Shown: positions 1 through 8,755 of the stretch, piece after piece
How the letters are laid out: each line of letters opens with the position of its first letter
Position numbering within the stretch: position 1 is the stretch's first letter
From: Arthrobacter sp. ok362
GTDB lineage: Bacteria; Actinomycetota; Actinomycetes; Actinomycetales; Micrococcaceae
NCBI RefSeq assembly: GCF_900102785.1
Contig: NZ_FNGC01000011.1
Location: 124,001 to 188,000, forward strand
Direction of reading: 5' to 3'
Length of the DNA: 64,000 nucleotides
Position numbers and translations under genes: made by a program
The notes under the pieces: generated by a model
What the model saw: only the letters and a program-made list of their open reading frames with translations
Told to the model about the DNA's origin: nothing
Database searches by the model: none

Positions 1-40
1 CGCTGTCGGCAAACATGGAGCCAGCGTCCCTCATTGCAAA

Positions 41-61
41 GTTGAGCGATGTAGACTCAAC
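41..61 (+). promoter_or_regulatory. HAIR element (HspR operator) upstream of clpB
   Basis: The sequence reads GTTGAGC, seven bases, then ACTCAAC: a perfect inverted repeat with 7-bp arms and a 7-bp spacer. It is close to the actinobacterial HAIR consensus CTTGAGT-N7-ACTCAAG bound by the heat-shock repressor HspR. It lies 35 bp before the preferred clpB start. Direct HspR control of clpB is known in other actinobacteria; here it is inferred from the motif. Confidence 0.85.
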
Positions 62-95
62 TCTGACATCAGGTCCATTCCGGAAGGAGCCCTCT

Positions 96-2753
96 TTGGA
101 CGCCAAATTCACCACCAAGAGCCAGGAGGCCCTCGCGGCCGCCGCCATGAACGCCTCGACCGCGGGAAACCCGCAGCTTGAGCCCGCTCACCTGCTGAAG
201 GCGCTCATGGACCAGCGGGAGGGCGTCGCCGTCGCACTGCTCCGGGCCACCGGCGCAGACCCGGACGCAGTCAGCGTCCAGGCGAGCACCGCCATCAAGG
301 CCCTTCCGTCGTCGTCCGGGGGCAGTGTGCAGCAGGCGCAGTTGTCCCGGGCCGGGCTGCAGGCGATCAAGAATGCCCAGAACGAGGCGGAGCGCCTCGG
401 GGACACCTTTGTTTCCACCGAACACTTGCTGCTGGGCCTTGCCGCCGGGAGCGACGGCGTGGGGAAGCTCCTGCGCGAGGCCGGCGCCTCCCATGAGGCG
501 CTGCTGGCCGCCCTGCCGGGCGTTCGGGGCGACCGCAAAGTGGACAACGCCGACCCGGAGAACGCGTTCCAGGCACTGGAAAAGTATGGCACCGACCTCA
601 CGGCGGTCGCCCGCTCGGGCAAGCTGGACCCGGTGATTGGCCGCGATGCCGAGATCCGGCGCATCATCCAAGTGCTGAGCCGCCGCACCAAGAACAACCC
701 CGTCATTATCGGCGAGCCCGGCGTCGGCAAGACCGCCGTCGTCGAAGGCCTCGCCCAGCGGATCGTGGAAGGCGACGTCCCCGAAAGCCTCCGCGGCAAG
801 ACCCTGATCGCACTGGACCTAGCCTCGATGGTGGCCGGAGCCAAGTACCGCGGCGAATTCGAGGAACGGCTCAAAGCTGTCCTCGAGGAAATCAAGGGCT
901 CCGAGGGGCAGATCGTCACCTTCATCGACGAGCTCCACACGGTGGTGGGTGCCGGCGCCACCGGGGACAGCTCCATGGATGCCGGCAACATGCTCAAACC
1001 CATGCTGGCCCGCGGGGAGCTGCGGCTGATCGGTGCTACCACCCTGGACGAGTACCGCGAGAACATCGAAAAGGATCCGGCCCTGGAGCGCCGCTTCCAG
1101 CAGGTCTTCGTGGGCGAGCCCAGCGTCGAGGACACCATCGGCATTCTGCGCGGGCTCAAGGAACGCTACGAGGCCCACCACAAGGTGTCCATCTCCGACT
1201 CCGCCCTCGTGGCGGCCGCGACCCTCTCCAACCGGTACATCTCCGGCCGGCAGCTGCCGGACAAGGCAATCGACCTCGTGGACGAGGCCGCGTCCCGGCT
1301 GCGCATGGAAATCGATTCCGCCCCGGAGGAGATCGACCAGCTCCGGCGCCAGGTGGACCGCCTGACCATGGAGGAACTGGCCCTGGCCGGCGAGACAGAT
1401 CCCGCCTCGATGGAACGCCTTGCGGCCCTGCGCGCGGACATGGCGGACAAGAAGGAGGAGCTCGCGGCCCTGAACGCCCGGTGGGAGGCCGAGAAAGCCG
1501 GCCTGAACCGGGTGGGCGACCTGCGGGCCAAGCTCGACGAGCTCCGTTCCGCGGCCGACAAAGCCCAGCGCGAAGGGGACCTCGAGACGGCGTCCAGGAT
1601 CCTTTACGGCGAGATTCCCGCCCTGGAACGGGAACTGAACGCCGCCGCCGAGGCCGAGGCGGCCGTGCCCGACAAATCGAGGCAGATGGTGGCCGACGAG
1701 GTCACCGCCGATGACATCGCCGAGGTGATCTCGGCCTGGACCGGCATCCCCGCGGGGCGCATGCTGCAGGGCGAGAGCCAGAAGCTGCTGAACATGGAGC
1801 ACGTCCTGGGCGAGCGGCTGATCGGCCAGAAGAAGGCCGTCGCCGCGGTCTCCGACGCTGTGCGCCGTGCCCGCGCCGGGATCAGCGACCCCAACCGGCC
1901 CACCGGCTCGTTCCTGTTCCTCGGCCCCACCGGCGTCGGCAAGACCGAGCTCGCCAAATCCCTCGCGGACTTCCTCTTCGACGACGAGCGCGCGATGGTG
2001 CGGATCGACATGTCCGAATATTCGGAGAAGCACTCCGTGGCCCGGCTCGTCGGGGCGCCCCCCGGGTACGTCGGCTACGAGGAAGGCGGCCAGCTCACCG
2101 AGGCAGTGCGGCGGCGCCCGTACTCGGTGCTGCTGCTGGATGAAGTGGAAAAGGCCCACCCGGAGGTCTTCGACATCCTCCTGCAGGTGCTCGACGACGG
2201 CCGGCTGACCGACGGTCAGGGCCGCACCGTGGACTTCCGCAACGTGATCCTGGTGCTCACCTCGAACCTGGGCAGCCAGTTCCTTGTGGACCCCAACCTC
2301 GACGCCGCGGCCAAGAAGAACGCCGTCATGGCGACCGTGAACGCCTCCTTCAAGCCGGAGTTCCTGAACCGGCTCGATGAGGTGGTGCTGTTCGATCCCT
2401 TGAACGTGGAGGAGCTGTCCCAGATCGTGGAACTGCAGGTCAAGGAGCTGGGCGAGCGGCTCAAGGGCCGCCGGCTGAACCTCGAGGTTACCGAGGGTGC
2501 CCGCGCCTGGCTGGCCGTTTCCGGCTTCGATCCCGCGTACGGCGCCCGGCCGCTGCGCCGTCTGGTGCAGCGCGAGATCGGCGACCGGCTGGCAAAGGCC
2601 ATTCTGGCCGGCGAAATCACCGACGGCGACACCGTCCTGGTGGACACCGCGCCGGACCTTATGGAACTCACGATGGGCGGGCTGGAGGACAGTGGCCTGC
2701 CCGACGGCGGCTCAGCCACCGGCAGCGGGCTCTCGGTCCGGCGCAAGGAGTAA
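96..2753 (+). CDS. clpB: ATP-dependent chaperone ClpB
   Basis: Hsp100 disaggregase that works with DnaK/DnaJ to resolubilise aggregated proteins in the cytoplasm. The N-terminal Clp domain is followed by the first AAA+ module with Walker A GEPGVGKT, a coiled-coil middle domain and a second AAA+ module with Walker A GPTGVGKT, then the C-terminal D2-small domain. The length (885 aa) is usual for the family. I chose the TTG at 96 because GGAAGGAG lies just upstream and the protein then begins [13 protein letters not shown], the usual ClpB N-terminus. The ATG at 15 would put the HAIR operator inside the coding region. A bidirectional terminator follows the gene. Confidence 0.95.
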   Translation: MDAKFTTKSQEALAAAAMNASTAGNPQLEPAHLLKALMDQREGVAVALLRATGADPDAVSVQASTAIKALPSSSGGSVQQAQLSRAGLQAIKNAQNEAERLGDTFVSTEHLLLGLAAGSDGVGKLLREAGASHEALLAALPGVRGDRKVDNADPENAFQALEKYGTDLTAVARSGKLDPVIGRDAEIRRIIQVLSRRTKNNPVIIGEPGVGKTAVVEGLAQRIVEGDVPESLRGKTLIALDLASMVAGAKYRGEFEERLKAVLEEIKGSEGQIVTFIDELHTVVGAGATGDSSMDAGNMLKPMLARGELRLIGATTLDEYRENIEKDPALERRFQQVFVGEPSVEDTIGILRGLKERYEAHHKVSISDSALVAAATLSNRYISGRQLPDKAIDLVDEAASRLRMEIDSAPEEIDQLRRQVDRLTMEELALAGETDPASMERLAALRADMADKKEELAALNARWEAEKAGLNRVGDLRAKLDELRSAADKAQREGDLETASRILYGEIPALERELNAAAEAEAAVPDKSRQMVADEVTADDIAEVISAWTGIPAGRMLQGESQKLLNMEHVLGERLIGQKKAVAAVSDAVRRARAGISDPNRPTGSFLFLGPTGVGKTELAKSLADFLFDDERAMVRIDMSEYSEKHSVARLVGAPPGYVGYEEGGQLTEAVRRRPYSVLLLDEVEKAHPEVFDILLQVLDDGRLTDGQGRTVDFRNVILVLTSNLGSQFLVDPNLDAAAKKNAVMATVNASFKPEFLNRLDEVVLFDPLNVEELSQIVELQVKELGERLKGRRLNLEVTEGARAWLAVSGFDPAYGARPLRRLVQREIGDRLAKAILAGEITDGDTVLVDTAPDLMELTMGGLEDSGLPDGGSATGSGLSVRRKE

Positions 2754-2773
2754 GCGCCGCCGGCTAGCGCGCC

Positions 2774-2816
2774 AAAAAACGCCACCGGCAGCCGGGCTGG
2801 TCCCGGCTGCCGGTGG
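2774..2816. terminator. Terminator between convergent clpB and the downstream gene
   Basis: A perfect 15-bp stem (2782-2796 with 2802-2816) encloses the 5-nt loop CTGGT. Six A residues at 2774-2779 become a U tract for transcripts arriving on the minus strand, so it is a canonical intrinsic terminator for the gene ending at 2886. For clpB it offers the hairpin but no U run. Confidence 0.8.
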
Positions 2817-2885
2817 ATTGGGGTCGTGCGCTATGCCTGCGCGCCAAGGCCATGCGCTAAACCAGTGCATTAAAGCCGGGCAACG

Positions 2886-3674
2886 CTAGGGCAGCAGGGA
2901 CTCCTTGATGACATTCCCGGCGGTGGTCACGGCGTAGCAATCGACTCGACGGTCGCCCATTCCCCAGCTGCGCGAGCTCGGGTAGGCCAACTTGTAGCTC
3001 AGGTCGTAGTCGCCGGCCTTGTCCGTCAGCGGAGCTGCCTTGCAGGCATCGCGCGCTTTCTGCTTGAGCGGTTCGCGGCCGGGATAGGAATCATCTGCCC
3101 CGTACTTCTCCACGGCAACCAGCTGCGCCGAGTGGCCGGTGGCGCAGTTCACCACGGTGGACTGTTGCGCATCCGGATCGAAATCCTTGAAGCAGTCCCG
3201 CAGCTGGAAGTCCAGGGGGCTGACGCCTTCCAGCGGCAAGGCTCCGCGGCTGGCCGGGGCCGACACCGACGAAGCTGCGGGGGCCGGACTGCCGCTTTCG
3301 GGGGAGGGCTGGCCGCTGCCGGCAAATGCGGCCACAGCCCACCAGACCAGAAGCCCCATCGCGACGAGAACGGCCGCGGCCGCGCCGAGCCGCTTTGGCC
3401 CTTGCCGTCGGATCCGGCGGACTAGGGGGCGGGCTCTGCGGGCCAGGGGGCGGGCTCGGCGGGCCAGGGGGCGCGCTCGCTGTGAAAGTGCGCTCATGAC
3501 CCCGGCGAAGGTGAGGCCCGAGGGCTTCGCCGCTGCAGGTGCCGCTGAACGATTCGTTGACCGCGGGGGGTCGGCCGTAATGACGGGCAGGGCGGACGTT
3601 GGCGGCCGCGAAGGCGGCGGCGGGATGGACCCGGCGTCGTACCTTGGATTCTCTTCAGTCACTGAGAAATTCAC
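2886..3674 (-). CDS. Single-pass membrane protein with septum-formation-like extracytoplasmic domain
   Basis: Unrecognised protein of about 262 aa. A proline-rich cytoplasmic N-terminus is followed by a basic segment with tandem RRARPLA repeats and one transmembrane helix (GAAAAVLVAMGLLVWWAVAA). A Pro/Ser/Ala-rich linker leads to a C-terminal domain with four cysteines (LRDCF, VVNCA, RDACK, VDCYA) that probably form two disulfides outside the cell. The layout resembles actinobacterial septum-formation or DUF4190-like proteins; function unknown. The start is uncertain: GTG at 3674 has GGAAG close upstream, GTG at 3662 is another option, and the frame stays open to GTG 3740. Confidence 0.7.
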   Translation of the reverse strand: MNFSVTEENPRYDAGSIPPPPSRPPTSALPVITADPPRSTNRSAAPAAAKPSGLTFAGVMSALSQRARPLARRARPLARRARPLVRRIRRQGPKRLGAAAAVLVAMGLLVWWAVAAFAGSGQPSPESGSPAPAASSVSAPASRGALPLEGVSPLDFQLRDCFKDFDPDAQQSTVVNCATGHSAQLVAVEKYGADDSYPGREPLKQKARDACKAAPLTDKAGDYDLSYKLAYPSSRSWGMGDRRVDCYAVTTAGNVIKESLLP

Positions 3675-3878
3675 CACTTCCGTGCGTCTTTGCCGGGGCT
3701 GGAGGCCCGGCGTCGCGGCCCTTTTCCGGGCGCACATCACGAAACTCTATCGAAGATGCGCGGAACGGCGCATGTGCCGGTGGCCGCGGCCACCGTGGCG
3801 GGAGGCGCCACACTGTCCACAGGGGGCAGGCCGGCGAGCAGTTGACGCCGAAAGCATGTAATCTAGGTGTACGACAAA

Positions 3879-3919
3879 TTGACCAAACATTCCGGGGCCT
3901 CACCTATCGCCAAAGGTGA
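3879..3919 (+). promoter_or_regulatory. Possible promoter and inverted repeat before the DUF3073 gene
   Basis: TTGACC at 3879-3884 could be a -35 box, with a weak -10 (ACCTAT or CCTATC) about 17 bp downstream. The inverted repeat TCACCT/AGGTGA spans 3900-3919 just past it. It lies in the 280-bp divergent gap between the membrane protein gene and DUF3073. The evidence is motif-level only. Confidence 0.3.
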
Positions 3920-3954
3920 CCACCTCCGGTCCAAGTACAAAAGGGGGTCACGCC

Positions 3955-4188
3955 ATGGGGCGCGGCCGTCAAAAGGCAAAAGCTACCAAGCAGGCTCGGG
4001 ATATCAAGTACTACTCCCCGAACACTGACTATTCGGCCCTTCAGCGCGAGCTCACGGGCCCGGGAAGTCGTGCCACGAGCCACTTCGCGGATGACCCGGT
4101 CGAGCCGGATTATTCAGCGTATGTGGATAAGTACGCGGACGATGTGGAAGACGACGACGACGAGGTAGATTCCCGTCGTATAGGTTAG
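3955..4188 (+). CDS. DUF3073 family small acidic protein
   Basis: Protein of 77 aa beginning MGRGRQKAKATKQARDIKYY, the hallmark of the actinobacterial DUF3073 family. The basic N-terminal third is followed by an acidic tail rich in Asp/Glu (DDVEDDDDEVD). The function is unknown. The ATG at 3955 is preceded by an AAGGGGG ribosome-binding site, which favours it over the GTG 39 bp upstream. A long terminator hairpin follows. Confidence 0.85.
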   Translation: MGRGRQKAKATKQARDIKYYSPNTDYSALQRELTGPGSRATSHFADDPVEPDYSAYVDKYADDVEDDDDEVDSRRIG

Positions 4189-4258
4189 TCGACGCTTCCT
4201 TCCGGGAGTTTTCTCCGGGGGATCCTTCAGGCACTGCGGTGCCAGCCAAAGATTTTCA

Positions 4259-4302
4259 GGCCGCCGGCCACACCTGATTCAGGTGTGGCCGGCGGCCTTT
4301 CT
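4259..4302 (+). terminator. Intrinsic terminator after DUF3073
   Basis: An arm of at least 17 bp (4259-4275 with 4281-4297) pairs perfectly around a tiny loop and is followed by TTTCTT. It closes the DUF3073 transcript before the VOC gene. Confidence 0.85.
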
Positions 4303-4470
4303 TGTGCCCGTCGCGGTGGGACTTGGGATCGGTCCCGTCGCATCGAAACGCCCGCCGTTTCCGCTGGTGCGCCGTGGTTTCGCCAGGGCAGTTGTCACCG
4401 ACGGGGCCTCGGGCTAGGTTGTTGGTGCCGGATTTTCCCGGACTCGACCCAGATGCCCGGAAGGACTGCC

Positions 4471-5253
4471 ATGACCATGCGCACAGGATTCGCTGAGGGT
4501 GAGCTCTGCTGGACGGACCTCCAGACCAGCGATGTGGAGGCAGCGAAGGCCTTCTACGCGGAGGTTTTCGGCTGGCGGTACGAAGATCTGCCCACCCCGG
4601 ACGGGCGCAGCTACGCGAAGGCCTTCCTCGGCGATGCCTTGGTCACCGTGCTCGCGCCGCAGACCCCCCAGCAGGACGCTGCGGGCGAACCGGGCCGGTG
4701 GAACGTATATTTCGCGGTCGACGACGCCGGGGACCTGGCCGACGAACTGGCCCATTCCCCCGGGCAGCTCGACTTCGGCCCCGAGGCGATCGGAGACACC
4801 GGCGTCATGGTCTTCTTCGCCCCGCCCGGCGGCGGGACCACAGGGGCCTGGCAGGCGGGCAGCCACTTCGGGGCCGGCCGGAGCCAGGAACCGGGCACCC
4901 TGGCCTGGGCCGAGCTGCTCACGCCGGAGCCGCAGGCCGCCGTCGGCTTCTTCCAGCAGCTCTTCGGGCACGAGGTGACCGAATACCCCCAGGACGACGG
5001 CGGCACGTACACCACGCTCATGGTGGGCGGCGCCGAAGTGGCCGGCATCGCCCGGGTTCCCGGCGATGCGCAGGACACCCTCGAGCCGGGGTGGCAGGTC
5101 TATTTCGGCGTCTCCGACGTCGCGGAGGCGGTGCAGGCTGCGGTGGCCGCGGGCGGCGTCGTGCTGATCGGACCGGACGAGGCCGAGGAAGCCGGGACCA
5201 TCGCCACGCTCAAGGACCCGCAGGGCGGCGTCTTCAGCCTGCTGGAGGTTTAG
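4471..5253 (+). CDS. Two-domain VOC (glyoxalase/bleomycin-resistance fold) protein
   Basis: 260 aa made of two tandem VOC half-domains, roughly residues 1-125 and 135-258, each with the recurring ELCWTDLQTSD and FY..VFGW elements of the glyoxalase superfamily. The tandem layout resembles mycobacterial CFP30B-like proteins. The substrate cannot be read from the sequence. ATG at 4471 is preceded by GGAAGG at 8-bp spacing; in-frame ATG 4453 overlaps that site. The gene converges on purM, with a large palindrome between them. Confidence 0.8.
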   Translation: MTMRTGFAEGELCWTDLQTSDVEAAKAFYAEVFGWRYEDLPTPDGRSYAKAFLGDALVTVLAPQTPQQDAAGEPGRWNVYFAVDDAGDLADELAHSPGQLDFGPEAIGDTGVMVFFAPPGGGTTGAWQAGSHFGAGRSQEPGTLAWAELLTPEPQAAVGFFQQLFGHEVTEYPQDDGGTYTTLMVGGAEVAGIARVPGDAQDTLEPGWQVYFGVSDVAEAVQAAVAAGGVVLIGPDEAEEAGTIATLKDPQGGVFSLLEV

Positions 5254-5269
5254 GGCCGCGGCTTAAACA

Positions 5270-5329
5270 CATCGAGTGCTCCAATACGGCCCCTTTGAAG
5301 GTTCAAAAGGGCCGTATTGGAGCACTCGA
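5270..5329. terminator. Very long inverted repeat between convergent VOC gene and purM
   Basis: Two 30-bp arms (5270-5299 and 5300-5329) are complementary at all but one position, giving an almost loop-free hairpin centred at 5299/5300. It lies exactly between two convergent stop codons, which suits a bidirectional terminator, but neither flank has a T tract. It could also be a mobile palindromic repeat. Confidence 0.6.
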
Positions 5330-5346
5330 TGGCGCTGCCGCAGAGT

Positions 5347-6519
5347 TTAGGCGTAGGCGTTGACCAGCCGGACGGCGCCGCCGTCGACGCCCTTGGCGCC
5401 CTGGACGTAGTCCGGGCCCGTCTTGTCGACTGAATCCGAGTTCTGCTCGACGGTGCCCATGACCCAGGACGGCAGGCCGCGGTCGTTGAGCCGGTTGACC
5501 GCGGCGTCGGCCGCTTCCGGCGAAACAATGGCCACCATGCCCACGCCCAGGTTCAGGGTGCGCTCCAGATCGGCCAGCGGCACGTTGCCGAGCTCGGCGA
5601 CCAGCTTGAAGATGGCCGGAAGTTCCCAGGTGGAGCGGTCCACCGTGGCCAGCAGGCCCTGCGGGAGGACCCGGGCGAGGTTGGCCGCGAGGCCGCCGCC
5701 GGTTACGTGGCTGAAGCCGTGCACGGCCTTGCCGCCCGCGGCGGAGCTGTTGACCGGGAAGGTGCGGGCGAGGTCCAGGCAGTCCGCGGCGTAGACGCGG
5801 GTGGGCTCGAGGAGCTCCTCACCCAGGGTGCGGCCGAGCTCGGAGACCTGGCGGTCCAGTGCCCAGCCGGCGTGGTTGATGACGCGGCGGACCAGCGAGT
5901 AGCCGTTGGAGTGCAGGCCGGAGGAGGCCATGCCGATCACGACGTCCCCGGCGCGGACACGGTCCGGGCCGAGCAGCGCGTCGGCCTCGACCACACCGGT
6001 GGCGGCACCGGCGACGTCGTACTCGTGCTCACCGAGCAGGCCCGGGTGTTCGGCGGTTTCGCCGCCCACCAGGGCGGTGCCGGCGACCGAGCAGGCGGCC
6101 GCGATACCGCGGACGATGTCGGCGATCCGCTCCGGGACTACCTTGCCGCAAGCGATGTAGTCGGTCATGTAGAGCGGCTCGGCGCCCACGACGACGATGT
6201 CGTCCACCACCATGCCGACGAGGTCGAAGCCGATGGTGTCGTGGATGTCCATGGCCTGGGCGATTGCCACCTTGGTACCGACGCCGTCGGTGGAGGTGGC
6301 CAGCAGCGGGCGCTTGTAGGTGAGCAGCCGGGAGACGTCATAGAGGCCTGCGAACCCGCCGACGCCGCCGATCACCGAGGAGTTGTGGGTTGCCTTGACG
6401 GCATCCTTCATGAGTTCGACGGCGCGGTCTCCCGCTTCGACGTCGACGCCGGCGGAGGCGTAGGTGATGCCGGAGTTCTGGGCGGCGTTCATGTCAGCGG
6501 CCGGGGAGGCGGAAGTCAT
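5347..6519 (-). CDS. purM: Phosphoribosylformylglycinamidine cyclo-ligase (AIR synthetase)
   Basis: Fifth step of de novo purine synthesis: ATP-dependent closure of FGAM to aminoimidazole ribotide. The 390-aa protein carries the AIR synthase signatures TDGVGTKVAIAQ and VVDDIVVVGAEPLYMTDY in the N-terminal ATP-binding domain and the GLHSNGYSLVRR segment of the C-terminal domain. The ATG at 6519 overlaps the purF stop by 4 bp (ATGA), indicating translational coupling in a purF-purM operon. It converges on the VOC gene, separated by the 60-bp palindrome. Confidence 0.95.
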   Translation of the reverse strand: MTSASPAADMNAAQNSGITYASAGVDVEAGDRAVELMKDAVKATHNSSVIGGVGGFAGLYDVSRLLTYKRPLLATSTDGVGTKVAIAQAMDIHDTIGFDLVGMVVDDIVVVGAEPLYMTDYIACGKVVPERIADIVRGIAAACSVAGTALVGGETAEHPGLLGEHEYDVAGAATGVVEADALLGPDRVRAGDVVIGMASSGLHSNGYSLVRRVINHAGWALDRQVSELGRTLGEELLEPTRVYAADCLDLARTFPVNSSAAGGKAVHGFSHVTGGGLAANLARVLPQGLLATVDRSTWELPAIFKLVAELGNVPLADLERTLNLGVGMVAIVSPEAADAAVNRLNDRGLPSWVMGTVEQNSDSVDKTGPDYVQGAKGVDGGAVRLVNAYA

Positions 6520-8219
6520 ACTGGCTCTTTCTTGTCGGCTGTGGTGACGCGGTCGGCATCGGTGAGCAGTTCTTCGAATTCGGAGTCGGGCCCCGGGTCG
6601 CAACCGGTGGCGCCGGCCTTCTCGGCCGGATCGTCCTGGGCGTCGATGGCGGCGTCGGCGGCGGACGCCGCGGACGCAGTCGGTGCCGCGGACGGCGCCG
6701 CGCCGGAAACAGCCGCATCCGAAACGACCGTGGCGGCGGCGGGAAGGCCGCCGAGGTCCGTGCGCTCGAGCAGGTTCTTGCCGAGCTTGTCCGCACCGGG
6801 CAGCTCGATCGGGTACTTGCCGGTGAAGCAGGCGGTGCAAAGACGCTCGCGCGGCTGCCGGGTGGCGTCGATCATGCCGTCTTCGGAAATGTACGCAAGC
6901 GAGTCGGCGCCGATGGCCTGGGTGATTTCATCGATGGTGGCGCCGTTGGCGATCAGTTCCGCGCGGGAGGCGAAGTCGATGCCGTAGAAACAGGGCCACT
7001 TGACCGGCGGGGAGGAAATCTTGATGTGGACGCTTGCGGCGCCCGCCTCCCGAAGCATCCGCACGATGGCGCGCTGGGTGTTGCCGCGGACGATCGAGTC
7101 ATCCACCACCACAACACGCTTGCCGCGGATCACGGATTCGAGGGCGTTGAGCTTGAGCCGGATACCGAGCTGGCGCAGCGTCTGCGAGGGCTGGATGAAC
7201 GTGCGGCCCACGTAGGAGTTCTTGACGAAGCCGTGCGCGAAGGGGATGCCGGATTCCTCGGCGTAACCCACCGCCGCGGGGGTGCCCGATTCCGGCACCG
7301 GGATGACGATGTCCGCTTCCTGGGTGTTTTCGCGGGCCAGCTGGCGGCCCATTTCCACGCGGGATTCGTACACCGAGCGGCCCGCAATGGACGCGTCCGG
7401 GCGGGCGAGGTAAACGTATTCGAAAACGCAACCGGCCGGCGTCGCCTCGGCGAAGCGCTGCGAGCGGACGCCGTCCTCGTCGATCGCGATGAACTCGCCG
7501 GGTTCGATTTCGCGGATGAAGCTGGCACCGACGGTGGCGAGGGCGGACTGCTCGGAGGCAACCACCCAGCCGCGTTCCAGCCGGCCCAGGCAGAGCGGGC
7601 GGATGCCGTAGGTGTCCCGGGCCGCGTAGAGAGTGCCCTCATCCATGAAAACGAAGCAGAAGCCGCCCTTGATCTTGGGCAGCAGCTCCATGGCGGTCTG
7701 CTCAAGGGACTTGCCCTCTTCGCCCTCAAGGAGTGCGGTGACCAGGGCAGTGTCCGAGGTGTTGCCCTGCTTCATCTCGCCGCTGAGGTTTCCGCCGTTG
7801 CGGTCCTCGATCATCGCCTTGAGCTCGGCCGTGTTGGTCAGGTTGCCGTTGTGGGCCAAGGCCACGGTGCCCGTGGTCGTCGCGCCCAGGGTGGGCTGGG
7901 CGTTGGCCCAGTGGCTCGCGCCCGTAGTGGAGTAGCGGCAGTGGCCGACGGCCAGGTGCCCGGTCAGGGTGTTCAGCGTGGTCTCGTCGAAGACCTGGGA
8001 AACGAGGCCCATGTCCTTGTAGACGTTAATCCGCTTGCCGTCGCTGGTAGCAATACCAGCCGACTCCTGACCGCGGTGCTGCAGTGCATACAGCCCGTAG
8101 TAGGTGAGTTTTGCTACTTCTTCACCGGGTGCCCAGACCCCGAAGACGCCGCATGCGTCCTGAGGGCCTTTTTCGCCTGGGAGAAGATCATGAGAAAGTT
8201 TTCCATCGCCGCGTGCCAC
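6516..8219 (-). CDS. purF: Amidophosphoribosyltransferase
   Basis: First committed step of purine synthesis: PRPP plus glutamine to phosphoribosylamine. The N-terminal glutamine amidotransferase has the nucleophile at Cys23 (QDACGVFG) after a propeptide that is normally removed. The phosphoribosyltransferase domain has the PRPP loop VVVVDDSIVRGNT. RLCTACFTGKYP supplies cysteines typical of the Fe-S class. The 567-aa length exceeds the family norm because of an Ala/Asp/Ser-rich C-terminal tail of about 60 residues (from AAATVVSDAAVSG on), probably disordered. The start is GTG. purM follows with a 4-bp overlap. Confidence 0.95.
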   Translation of the reverse strand: MARGDGKLSHDLLPGEKGPQDACGVFGVWAPGEEVAKLTYYGLYALQHRGQESAGIATSDGKRINVYKDMGLVSQVFDETTLNTLTGHLAVGHCRYSTTGASHWANAQPTLGATTTGTVALAHNGNLTNTAELKAMIEDRNGGNLSGEMKQGNTSDTALVTALLEGEEGKSLEQTAMELLPKIKGGFCFVFMDEGTLYAARDTYGIRPLCLGRLERGWVVASEQSALATVGASFIREIEPGEFIAIDEDGVRSQRFAEATPAGCVFEYVYLARPDASIAGRSVYESRVEMGRQLARENTQEADIVIPVPESGTPAAVGYAEESGIPFAHGFVKNSYVGRTFIQPSQTLRQLGIRLKLNALESVIRGKRVVVVDDSIVRGNTQRAIVRMLREAGAASVHIKISSPPVKWPCFYGIDFASRAELIANGATIDEITQAIGADSLAYISEDGMIDATRQPRERLCTACFTGKYPIELPGADKLGKNLLERTDLGGLPAAATVVSDAAVSGAAPSAAPTASAASAADAAIDAQDDPAEKAGATGCDPGPDSEFEELLTDADRVTTADKKEPV

Positions 8220-8282
8220 TGGTCGATTATCTCACGATGTGCGCTAAGACTTTTCCGGCGGCCGTTTTATGACCTGCCGCCC

Positions 8283-8666
8283 TCAGGGGCGGTTCCCGTC
8301 CTCGTCCGCGTCTGGTGCGGACTCGACGACGGCGCGCTCGGCGCGGCGGACGCTCATCCGGTCCAGGACCAGGGCGGCCGCGGCACCCAGGATGACTCCG
8401 CCGGCAGCGCAAAGGACCATGAAGAAGCCGAAGACCGAGCTGGCGTCATAGCTCGCGTCACCGGGAAGGGCATAGGCGATGATGGCCGCGGCGGCCACGC
8501 CCACGAGCCCGCCCAGAATCAGGAAGGGAACATATTTCGGTGCCCGGCGGACGGTGACCTCGCGGCGCTCCGGAACGCTGCCTGGAACGCTGCCTGGAAC
8601 GTCGCCTGGCGCAGGTTCCCGCTGGGGGTCGGTGCCTGCTGTGCCGGGGGTTTCATGGGAAGACAT
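8283..8666 (-). CDS. Small two-helix membrane protein
   Basis: Unrecognised 127-aa protein. A hydrophilic N-terminus containing the repeat VPGSVPGSV precedes two predicted transmembrane helices (PFLILGGLVGVAAAAIIAYA and FGFFMVLCAAGGVILGAAAA) and a charged, acidic C-terminus. No ribosome-binding site precedes ATG 8666; the upstream TAGGCTTAAT could be a -10 region giving a leaderless mRNA. It sits directly upstream of purF on the same strand and is conserved-looking, but its function is unknown. Confidence 0.75.
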   Translation of the reverse strand: MSSHETPGTAGTDPQREPAPGDVPGSVPGSVPERREVTVRRAPKYVPFLILGGLVGVAAAAIIAYALPGDASYDASSVFGFFMVLCAAGGVILGAAAALVLDRMSVRRAERAVVESAPDADEDGNRP

Positions 8667-8755
8667 GCCATTAAGCCTACTGCCCTTGGACTCATTGCCG
8701 GGGTCCGGTTCCCGGAGCAGACTAGGGCTACGTACAGACGAGCTAAGGAACCGCC

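Noticed and set aside
15..95. ATG 15 as the clpB start
   Set aside because: Would bury the HAIR operator in coding sequence and adds residues absent from ClpB proteins; TTG 96 has the better ribosome-binding site.
819..2159. 446-codon minus-strand open frame inside clpB
   Set aside because: Gly/His/Arg-rich translation without family resemblance; an antisense shadow of a strongly conserved gene in high-G+C DNA.
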